DNA from: Actinomycetota bacterium
GTDB lineage: Bacteria > Actinomycetota > Actinomycetes > Streptosporangiales > Streptosporangiaceae
Direction of reading: 5' to 3'
NCBI GenBank assembly: GCA_003140115.1
Contig: PLIQ01000207.1
Location: 5,479-14,362 of the forward strand
DNA length: 8,884 nucleotides
The notes beneath the pieces were generated by a model that was given only the letters and a program-made list of their open reading frames with translations, did no database searches and was not told the origin of the DNA. Shown piece by piece: positions 1 through 5,615 of the stretch. How positions within the stretch are numbered: the stretch's first letter is position 1; every line of letters starts with the position of its first letter. The position numbers were made by a program, and so were the translations under genes.

Positions 1-1625
1 CGGACGACGTGAACGTGGTGGCCACCGGCACCGCGGGCGACTTCAACAAGGCGCTGACCATCACCGAGGAGAACGTGCACGTGCCCCAGCAGGCGGGCAT
101 CGGCGGGTTCGGCCCCATCCGCGCGCAGAACGTGTACACCAGCACCCAGGAGCCGCTGCTGCCGTACCGGCTGGCCAGCTTCGTGACGGCCATCCTCGGC
201 CTGTCGAACTACGGCCCGTTCGTCAGTGACATCGCCAAGCCCTCGGCCCACGATCAGCCGCAGCAGGGCAGCTCGAGCACGTGCGTGGCCGAGTTCGGCC
301 TGTCCAATGGCTGCCACCTGCCGTCCTTCTTCGCCGACACGTACAACCTGGCGCCGCTGTACACCAAGACGACCGGCACCGGCTCGACCGTCGGGATCGT
401 CACCCTGGCCACGGTCGACCCGGGCGCTCCGCAGTACTTCTGGGACAACATCTCGCACACGAACCGTACCGGTAGCTTCACCGTCGACCCCGTCGACGGC
501 GGCTCGGGTCCGGCGAGCAGTAACGCGGGCTCGGACGAGACCGACCTGGACATCGAGCAGTCCGGGGCCATCGCTCCCGGCGCGGACGTGATCTCGTACC
601 AGGCGCCCAACACCGACTACGGGTTCTCCGACGGGTTCTTCACTGCGGCCAGCCAGAACGTCGCGACCGACGTCTCGACGAGCTGGGGCGAGTCCGAGAC
701 CATCATCACGGCGGCCATCCGCTCCGGCGAGGAGGCGGCCGGCCTCGTGCAGGCCTCCGACGAGGCCTTCCTCGAGATGGCCGCGCAAGGCCAGTCCGCG
801 TTCGCCGCCTCGGGCGACGCCGGCGCCTATGACGCCAGCGACGACATCGGCACCACCAACTTGGCGGTCGACCAGCCGGCGAACAGCCCGTTCATCACCG
901 CGGGCGGCGGCGAAACGCTGCCGGGTACCACGTATCTGTCCGGTCCGGACGGCACGGCCACGGCCACCACCACGGCCAACCGCATCTGGGGCTGGGACTA
1001 TCTGTGGGGACCGATCGCGCAGGTCAGCGGCGTATCCCTAGCCTCGACCGCCGAGAGCCTGGTCGCCGGCGGCGGCGGCGGTTACAGCGTGCTCGAGCCC
1101 GAGCCGTCCTACCAGCAGGACGTGAGCGGCACGGCCGACTTCCACGCGGTGCAGTACCTGACTCCGACCGACTACACCCAGGTCGCTCCGGGCCTGACCG
1201 AGCCGCTCGAGTGGAACTTCAACCCCACGCCCAGCGTGACCTTTGGCGCCGGCCACGGCGGCCGGGTCGTCCCGGACCTGGCCACGGACGCCGACCCGCA
1301 GACCGGCTACCTGATCTACGGGGCCTCGGCCGGCGGGCTCAACGAATACGGCGGAACCAGCTTCGTCGCCCCGCAGCTGAACGGCGCCACCGCGGTCATC
1401 GACTCCTACCTTGGTCACCGGGTCGGGTTCTGGAACCCGGCCATGTACCACGCTGTAGCCAACGGCGACGGAAGCCTGTTCACCCAGCTCAACACGGCCG
1501 GTACCAGCAACGACAACATCTACTACACCGGTAACCCGGGTCAGGCGTACAACGAGGGCGTCGGCCTCGGCCTGCCCAACCTGGCCAAACTGGCCACGGA
1601 GTTCGGCGTGCAGCTGCCCTTCTAG
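1..1625 (+). CDS. S53 (sedolisin/kumamolisin-type) secreted peptidase, 5' end outside window
   Basis: Serine-carboxyl endopeptidase, predicted to be exported and to cleave proteins, probably at acidic pH (family knowledge). The open frame runs in from the left edge; the first whole codon is at position 3. Comparison with the complete paralogue at 1848 suggests that about 132 N-terminal residues (signal peptide and early propeptide) lie outside. The GTG at 9 is therefore internal. Numbering from that GTG, residues 1-72 are the end of the pro-kumamolisin activation domain and about 105-538 the catalytic domain. Visible S53 residues are Glu177 and Asp181 (ETDLD, codons 537-539 and 549-551), oxyanion Asp270 in ASGD (816-818), and nucleophile Ser451 in GGTS (1359-1361). 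The calcium-site aspartates are replaced by Gln493 and Asn515. Cys92 and Cys102 are the only cysteines. The motif usually written GGT reads GGE here. It ends before a strong hairpin terminator. S53 assignment is firm; substrate is unknown. Confidence 0.93.
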   Translation, partial: DDVNVVATGTAGDFNKALTITEENVHVPQQAGIGGFGPIRAQNVYTSTQEPLLPYRLASFVTAILGLSNYGPFVSDIAKPSAHDQPQQGSSSTCVAEFGLSNGCHLPSFFADTYNLAPLYTKTTGTGSTVGIVTLATVDPGAPQYFWDNISHTNRTGSFTVDPVDGGSGPASSNAGSDETDLDIEQSGAIAPGADVISYQAPNTDYGFSDGFFTAASQNVATDVSTSWGESETIITAAIRSGEEAAGLVQASDEAFLEMAAQGQSAFAASGDAGAYDASDDIGTTNLAVDQPANSPFITAGGGETLPGTTYLSGPDGTATATTTANRIWGWDYLWGPIAQVSGVSLASTAESLVAGGGGGYSVLEPEPSYQQDVSGTADFHAVQYLTPTDYTQVAPGLTEPLEWNFNPTPSVTFGAGHGGRVVPDLATDADPQTGYLIYGASAGGLNEYGGTSFVAPQLNGATAVIDSYLGHRVGFWNPAMYHAVANGDGSLFTQLNTAGTSNDNIYYTGNPGQAYNEGVGLGLPNLAKLATEFGVQLPF

Positions 1626-1654
1626 CCCGTACCCACCCGCTAGCCCGACCCGCG

Positions 1655-1687
1655 AATCCCGGGCCGCCTCCTTGGCGGCCCGGGATT
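1655..1687 (+). terminator. hairpin terminator after first S53 gene
   Basis: A perfect 14-bp inverted repeat (left arm 1655-1668, right arm 1674-1687, loop TCCTT) begins 29 nt after the stop codon at 1625. The stem is almost all G/C, with A/T only at its base, and no real U-tract follows. This is common for actinomycete terminators. An outer pair of 9-nt arms (CCCGCGAAT at 1649-1657, ATTCGCGGG at 1692-1700) could lengthen the structure. It separates the two tandem peptidase genes, so the second probably has its own promoter. Confidence 0.8.
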
Positions 1688-1771
1688 TGCCATTCGCGGG
1701 CCTGGCTCGACGGTTACCAAAAGCGACCAACCGATTGAGCTAAGTCACCGTTCTCGTCCGCGCCGGACTGG

Positions 1772-1777
1772 CATAAT
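1772..1777 (+). promoter_or_regulatory. possible -10 element for second S53 gene
   Basis: CATAAT lies 71-76 bp before the start at 1848 and matches the TATAAT consensus at five of six positions. No convincing -35 hexamer lies 16-18 bp upstream, so this is weak. It falls after the terminator of the preceding gene, where a promoter for the second peptidase gene would be expected. Confidence 0.22.
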
Positions 1778-1800
1778 CGTCCACTCTCACGGCTACCGCA

Positions 1801-1826
1801 ACTAACCGTGACAGTCAGTCACTAAC
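1801..1826. repeat. ACTAAC direct repeats flanking a GTGAC/GTCAC dyad
   Basis: ACTAAC occurs at 1801-1806 and again at 1821-1826, exactly 20 bp apart. Between them is the dyad GTGAC (1808-1812) and GTCAC (1818-1822) with a 5-nt centre. The element lies 22-47 bp upstream of the start at 1848, downstream of the CATAAT hexamer. A regulator site or leader hairpin is possible, but arms this short can arise by chance. Confidence 0.3.
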
Positions 1827-1847
1827 GCATAGGACGGTGCACAGGAC

Positions 1848-3857
1848 ATGATCCGTATGAGAAGGGCCCGGCTAACGGCCGGGATACTGCTTGGGGTGGG
1901 TGCGGTCGTGGCCCCCCTGGCCGGCGCCTCCGGCGCGGCTGCATCCTTGAACCAGAGCCCGAACACGCCGACTCAGGTGCCAGCCGGCATCAACGCCGCC
2001 GCGCTGCCCGGCGCGTCGCCCTTCGGGGACACTCCGCCGGGCACGCCGGAAACCGTGTCGTTCGTCCTCAAAGAGCAGGGCATCTCCTCGCTCGAGGCCC
2101 AGGTTGAGTCGGGCATACCGCAGTCGAACTACCTGTCGGTCAGCCAGTTCGCCGCCCGGTACGGCCAGCCGGCGTCCAACATCGACGCGCTGACCAGCTA
2201 CCTGGCCGGCTTCGGCATCACGACCAGCGTCTACCCGGACGACGTAAACGTCGTGGCCAACGGCACCGCCGGCGACTTCAACAAGGCGCTGACCATCACC
2301 GAGCAGAACGTGCACGTGCCCCAGCAGGCGGGCATCGGCGGGCTCGGCCCGATCCGCGCGCAGAACGTGTACAGCCCCAAGCAGGCCCCGCTGCTGCCGT
2401 ACCGGCTGGCCAGCTTCGTGACGGCCATCCTCGGCCTGTCGGACTACGGGCCGTTCGTCAGCGACATCGCCAAGCCGTCCAGTTACAGCAAGCCGCAGCA
2501 GGGCGGACCCAATGCCTGCGTGACGGAGTTCGGCCTGCCGAACGGCTGCCACCTGCCGTCCGACTTCGCCAAGTGGTACGACCTGGACCCGCTGTACGCC
2601 AAGGACGCCGCCGGAGCCGGCCAGACCCTCGGCATCGTGACCCTGGCCGCGGTGGACTCGGGCGCTCCGCAGTACTTCTGGGACAACATCTCGCACACGA
2701 ACCGCACCGGCACCTTCACCGTGGACAGCATCGACGGCGGGGCGCCCGGCCCGAGCGCGCTCGCGGGCTCGGACGAAACGGACCTTGACATCGAGCAGTC
2801 CGGGGCGCTCGCTCCCGGCGCGAACGTGATCTCCTACCAGGCGCCCAACACCGATTACGGCTTCTCCGACGGGTTCTTCACCGCCGCCAGCCAGAACGTC
2901 GCCAGCACGGTCTCCACCAGCTGGGGCGAGTCTGAGACCGTGATAGAGGCCGCCGTCCTGGCGGGCCAGGAGTCCTCGGGTCTGCAGGCCGCGTACGACG
3001 AGGCGTTCCTGGAGATGGCGGTGCAGGGGCAGTCGATGTTCGTCGCCTCCGGCGACGAGGGAGCCTACGCGGCGAGCCGCGACCTCGGCAGCACCAACGT
3101 GTCGATCCAGACCCCGTCTGACAGCCCGTACGTCACCGCCGCCGGCGGCACTACGCTGCCGTGGACCGGTAGTGTCAAGGGCACGGACGGCTCGGCGGCG
3201 GTCAGCGTTCCGGCCCAGCGCATCTGGGGCTGGGACTACCTGTGGGGACCGATCGCGCAGGCCAACGACGTGCCGTTGGCTGAGGCGGCCGAGAGCAACG
3301 TCGCAGGCAGCACCGGCGGCTTCAGCTCCGTCGATCCCACCCCGTCCTATCAGCGGGACGTGAGCGGCACAGCCGACTTCCACACTGTGCAGTACCTGAC
3401 CCCGACCGACTATACGCAGGTCGCTCCGGGCCTGACCGAGCCGCTCGAGTGGAACTTCAACCCCACGCCCAGCGTGACCTTCGGCATCGGCAGCGGCCGT
3501 GCCGTTCCCGACGTGTCGGCGGACGCGGACCCGGAGACCGGCTACCTGGTCTACGGGGCGTCGGTCGGCGGCCTCAACGAGTATGGCGGGACCAGCTTCG
3601 TCGCCCCGCAGCTGAACGGCGCCACCGCGGTCATCGACTCCTACCTCGGTCACCGGGTCGGGTTCTGGAACCCGGCCGTCTACCACGCCGTGGCGAGCGG
3701 CTTCAACGCGTTCACCCAGCTCAACGCGGCCGGGACCAGCAACGACAATATCCTCTACACCGGCAACCCGGGCCAGGCGTACAACCAGGGCGTCGGCCTG
3801 GGCCTGCCCGACCTGACCAAGCTGGCCGGCCTGTTCGGCGCGCAGCTGCCCTTCTAG
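1848..3857 (+). CDS. S53 (sedolisin/kumamolisin-type) pre-pro-peptidase, complete
   Basis: Secreted acid-type endopeptidase made as a zymogen, 669 residues. Residues 1-32 form a signal peptide (Arg-rich start, hydrophobic core, Ala-rich cleavage region). About 66-202 are the pro-kumamolisin activation domain, including YLSVSQFAARYG at 95-106. About 237-669 are the S53 catalytic domain. Catalytic residues are Glu310 and Asp314 (ETDLD), oxyanion Asp403 (ASGDEG) and Ser583 (GGTSFVAP). Trp359, in the SxSW position, is also kept. Gln624 and Asn646 stand where family members have calcium-binding Asp. GGT (433-435) is about 147 residues from GGTS, against roughly 100 in kumamolisin as I recall it. 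The extra sequence includes a Trp-rich stretch near 459-467 and about 35 residues near 506-545. Cys224 and Cys234 are the only cysteines. The ATG at 1857 is an alternative start, with AGGA ten bases upstream; the signal peptide survives either way. It is a tandem paralogue of the gene ending at 1625. Confidence 0.95.
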   Translation: MIRMRRARLTAGILLGVGAVVAPLAGASGAAASLNQSPNTPTQVPAGINAAALPGASPFGDTPPGTPETVSFVLKEQGISSLEAQVESGIPQSNYLSVSQFAARYGQPASNIDALTSYLAGFGITTSVYPDDVNVVANGTAGDFNKALTITEQNVHVPQQAGIGGLGPIRAQNVYSPKQAPLLPYRLASFVTAILGLSDYGPFVSDIAKPSSYSKPQQGGPNACVTEFGLPNGCHLPSDFAKWYDLDPLYAKDAAGAGQTLGIVTLAAVDSGAPQYFWDNISHTNRTGTFTVDSIDGGAPGPSALAGSDETDLDIEQSGALAPGANVISYQAPNTDYGFSDGFFTAASQNVASTVSTSWGESETVIEAAVLAGQESSGLQAAYDEAFLEMAVQGQSMFVASGDEGAYAASRDLGSTNVSIQTPSDSPYVTAAGGTTLPWTGSVKGTDGSAAVSVPAQRIWGWDYLWGPIAQANDVPLAEAAESNVAGSTGGFSSVDPTPSYQRDVSGTADFHTVQYLTPTDYTQVAPGLTEPLEWNFNPTPSVTFGIGSGRAVPDVSADADPETGYLVYGASVGGLNEYGGTSFVAPQLNGATAVIDSYLGHRVGFWNPAVYHAVASGFNAFTQLNAAGTSNDNILYTGNPGQAYNQGVGLGLPDLTKLAGLFGAQLPF

Positions 3858-3869
3858 TCGTTTACAAAA

Positions 3870-3909
3870 GCCAACGCCCCCGGACGGAACTGCGTCCGGG
3901 GGCGTTGGC
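3870..3909. terminator. bidirectional hairpin terminator between convergent S53 genes
   Basis: A perfect 17-bp stem (arms 3870-3886 and 3893-3909, loop GAACTG) sits in the 59-bp gap between the stop codons at 3857 and 3917. Read on the - strand, the stem begins 7 nt after the third peptidase's stop and is followed by TTTTGT, a textbook U-tract. Read on the + strand it begins 12 nt after the second gene's stop but lacks a U-run. It is strongest for the - strand gene and probably serves both. Confidence 0.88.
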
Positions 3910-3916
3910 CGCGTGA

Positions 3917-5308
3917 TTAGGAGCGGGAAAGGAAGAGGATCAGCGAGTTGGCGATGGGCGAGCCCAGGCCTGAGGCGGCATCCCAGCCGCGGTGGGCCGA
4001 GTAACCGGGGACCCCGGCTACGTCCCACGCGTTGTTCCCGACCGTGATGTCGTGGAATATCGACGGGTAGAACGCCGGGCTGCCCGCCAGGTTGTACAGC
4101 GACGGGTTCAGGAAGCCGAGGTCGTGGCCGGCCGCCTGGTCGGCGAGCGCGGCGAGCGCGGCCCACTGCGGCGAGCCCGCGCTGGTGCCGCCGAAGATGA
4201 AGAAGGCCGGAGTGCCGCCGTTGCCCGCGCTGAAGGCAACCAGCACGCCGTTGTAGACGTCGGCGCTGTAGGTGACGTCCGGCACGCCGCGGAAGGCACT
4301 GCCGGTGCCCGTCTGGTAGGACGGCCGCGAGAAGATGGTGCTGAAGCCGCCGCCGCCCGCCCCGAAGTCGGGGTTGAGGCCGGAGTCGTTCCACACCGTC
4401 TCGCTCTGGTAGGCGCCGGTGGTGTAGTTCGCGTTCAGGTGCGTGCCGCCGACCGAGGTGACCAGCGGGTCGGAGGCCGGCAGGTTAACGCCCTCCACGT
4501 ACTCGGTGCCGGCGCAGTTCGTCGTGGCCGAGCCCTGGTCGCCAGAGGAGGCGAAGACGCTGATCTTGTTGGCCTGCGCCGTCTGGAACGCGGTCACCGT
4601 CGCGTTGAAGATCGAGGTTTCCGCCTGCAGGCAGAGCTCGTTCTCGCCGAAGCTCTGCGACAGCACGTCACCGAGTTTGTTGTTGATCGTGTACTGCTGC
4701 GCGGCCAGGATGTCGGCGTCCTGATCGCTCTTGGAGATCACCAGGTCGATGGTCGCGCCCGGGGCGATGGCGTGGGAGTACTGGGTGTCCAGCGCGATCT
4801 CTCCGGCCCAGTCGACCTCGTCGGCGTTGCTGAGGGAGAACGTGGGGCAGGGGCCGGTGGTCGTTGCCGAAGCCACGCAGATGATGTTGATGTTGGCGGC
4901 CGGCAGACCGAACGTCGAGTCGAACAGCGCGAGGTCGCTCTTGATGTACGGGTCCCCGAAGGCGTCGATGATGGCGATCGTCTTGCCGCTGCCGGTCAGG
5001 TTGCGGGGGACGTCGTACGCCGTGCGGATCTGGGACGGCCCGTAGCACGGCACCGCATTGGTCGCGGACTCCGGGGCCTGGCAGGTGAACAGGCCGGCGG
5101 CGTTCGGCTTGCTGGTCTTGGTGTACAGCGGCTTGCCGTTGTACCCGAGCACCGCGGGTACCGCTCGCGCGGTGTGCGCGGTCGCGGTCGTCGCCGCGGC
5201 CGCGGTCGTGCCGGCCGCGACGCCGGCCAGCGGTATGGCCGCCAGGGACGCCATCGCGGACACGCCGAGGATGGTCGTCAGGTAGCGGATTGATTTACGA
5301 GTCCCCAC
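3917..5308 (-). CDS. S53 family peptidase without the usual propeptide domain
   Basis: Predicted exported serine-carboxyl peptidase, 463 residues. Residues 1-32 look like a signal peptide (RKSIR, then a hydrophobic stretch, then Ala-rich). The catalytic domain begins near residue 88 (CYGPSQIRTAYDVP). Only about 55 residues separate it from the signal peptide, too few for a pro-kumamolisin domain. Catalytic residues are Glu170 and Asp174 (EIALD), oxyanion Asp257 (SSGDQG) and Ser376 (GGTSAGSP, codon 4181-4183). The calcium site looks canonical: Asp420-Ile in HDIT and Asp443 in GWDAASGLGSP. Phe220 replaces the Trp found in the tandem pair. Six cysteines (76, 88, 144, 154, 226, 265) could form three disulfides, consistent with export. 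The start is a GTG with GGGGAG five bases upstream. It converges on the tandem S53 pair and is clearly a different subgroup. It could mature by signal cleavage alone or with a very short pro-peptide. Confidence 0.94.
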   Translation of the reverse strand: MGTRKSIRYLTTILGVSAMASLAAIPLAGVAAGTTAAAATTATAHTARAVPAVLGYNGKPLYTKTSKPNAAGLFTCQAPESATNAVPCYGPSQIRTAYDVPRNLTGSGKTIAIIDAFGDPYIKSDLALFDSTFGLPAANINIICVASATTTGPCPTFSLSNADEVDWAGEIALDTQYSHAIAPGATIDLVISKSDQDADILAAQQYTINNKLGDVLSQSFGENELCLQAETSIFNATVTAFQTAQANKISVFASSGDQGSATTNCAGTEYVEGVNLPASDPLVTSVGGTHLNANYTTGAYQSETVWNDSGLNPDFGAGGGGFSTIFSRPSYQTGTGSAFRGVPDVTYSADVYNGVLVAFSAGNGGTPAFFIFGGTSAGSPQWAALAALADQAAGHDLGFLNPSLYNLAGSPAFYPSIFHDITVGNNAWDVAGVPGYSAHRGWDAASGLGSPIANSLILFLSRS

Positions 5309-5313
5309 TCAAA

Positions 5314-5319
5314 CTCCCC
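5314..5319 (-). promoter_or_regulatory. ribosome binding site of the propeptide-less S53 gene
   Basis: On the - strand this reads GGGGAG and lies five bases before the GTG at 5308-5306. It fixes that GTG as the start, which also gives a good signal peptide immediately after it. Confidence 0.75.
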
Positions 5320-5330
5320 TTCTGGGTGGT

Positions 5331-5379
5331 TTCGCCTGAATTCCGACCTGTAGGGCGGAATTACAGTGGATCAGGCGAA
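5331..5379 (-). promoter_or_regulatory. dyad element, probable structured leader of the S53 gene
   Basis: Outer arms TTCGCCTGA (5331-5339) and TCAGGCGAA (5371-5379) are perfectly complementary. Inside them ATTCCG (5340-5345) pairs with CGGAAT (5356-5361), extending the stem to 15 bp with an asymmetric 9-nt bulge. A third pairing, CTGTA (5348-5352) with TACAG (5362-5366), interleaves with the inner stem, so the two are unlikely to coexist. The element starts about 12 nt upstream of the ribosome binding site. If transcription starts near 5399 it lies within the mRNA leader, where it could affect translation or stability. A protein-binding operator is the alternative. Confidence 0.5.
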
Positions 5380-5405
5380 TGCCAATAAAGCCGATTAGCG
5401 AGGCG

Positions 5406-5411
5406 ATTCTA
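5406..5411 (-). promoter_or_regulatory. possible -10 element for the S53 gene
   Basis: On the - strand this reads TAGAAT, five of six matches to TATAAT. It lies about 100 bp before the GTG start and just upstream of the dyad element, so transcripts would carry that element in a leader of roughly 90 nt. No good -35 hexamer is visible at 16-18 bp. Confidence 0.25.
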
Positions 5412-5599
5412 CTGAGATCGGACTTAACGCCGTGGCTTTAACGCGAGTTGTATGCCGAGTCGTAACGATCTGGACGTGACCCGCTTCCCGCCGAGGCAAT
5501 TACTCCGGCGGCGCAATAGGCCGAAACGGCGCTGGCGGGCACGGCGACCAGATCGCCGCGCCGCCGGTTGCTTGTACGCTGATGCCGGCGAACGACGAC

Positions 5600-5608
5600 G
5601 GAGGAGGT
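5600..5608 (+). promoter_or_regulatory. ribosome binding site of lysyl-tRNA synthetase
   Basis: GGAGGAGGT lies seven bases before the GTG at 5616. It is a near-ideal Shine-Dalgarno sequence and fixes the GTG start, which gives the N-terminal length expected before the HIGH-like motif. Confidence 0.85.
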
Positions 5609-5615
5609 CTGTCCC

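Larger units (their letters stand above)
1..3857 (+). repeat. tandem gene duplication, unit about 2.23 kb
   Basis: Positions 1-1625 align with 2236-3857 at an offset of 2232-2238 bp, which varies only by whole codons. Identity is uneven. 1179-1243 equals 3417-3481 over 65 nt without mismatch. 1356-1442 equals 3591-3677 over 87 nt with one mismatch (position 1412). A block of more than 50 nt around 154-207 is also identical to its counterpart. Segments such as 829-985 are far more diverged, including at protein level. This indicates duplication followed by uneven divergence or local gene conversion. Confidence 0.88.
5309..5615. other. divergent intergenic region between S53 gene and lysyl-tRNA synthetase gene
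   Basis: This 307-bp gap holds the start signals of two divergent genes. The left part (5309-5411) is less GC-rich and carries the S53 ribosome binding site, the dyad element and a TAGAAT hexamer. The right part is GC-rich. It has a small 6-bp hairpin (CGGCGA 5542-5547, TCGCCG 5553-5558), a weak -10-like TACGCT at 5575-5580, and the lysS ribosome binding site. I see no coding frame with a credible start and no T-box specifier or antiterminator motif. Confidence 0.6.

Noticed and set aside
9..11. GTG as the true start of the first S53 gene
   Set aside because: The frame is open to the window edge and upstream codons (PDD) match the paralogue's residues 130-132. The propeptide and signal sequence must lie upstream.
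1872..4394. 840-codon open frame on the - strand across the second and third S53 genes
   Set aside because: Arg/Gly/Val-rich composition typical of an antisense shadow in high-GC DNA. Real genes with S53 motifs occupy the same DNA on both sides, and a strong terminator lies inside it.
3992..5293. 433-codon + strand open frame opposite the propeptide-less S53 gene
   Set aside because: Low-complexity Arg/Gly/Val composition with no domain motif. It is the complement of a gene with clear catalytic signatures.
5348..5366. LexA/SOS-box-like CTGT...ACAG
   Set aside because: The half-sites are 11 nt apart rather than 8, and actinobacterial LexA sites have a different core. It is better explained as part of the leader dyads.
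5380..5615. T-box or other riboswitch upstream of lysS
   Set aside because: No T-box antiterminator sequence and no specifier-like stem were found. A short leader with a strong ribosome binding site is enough to explain the region.
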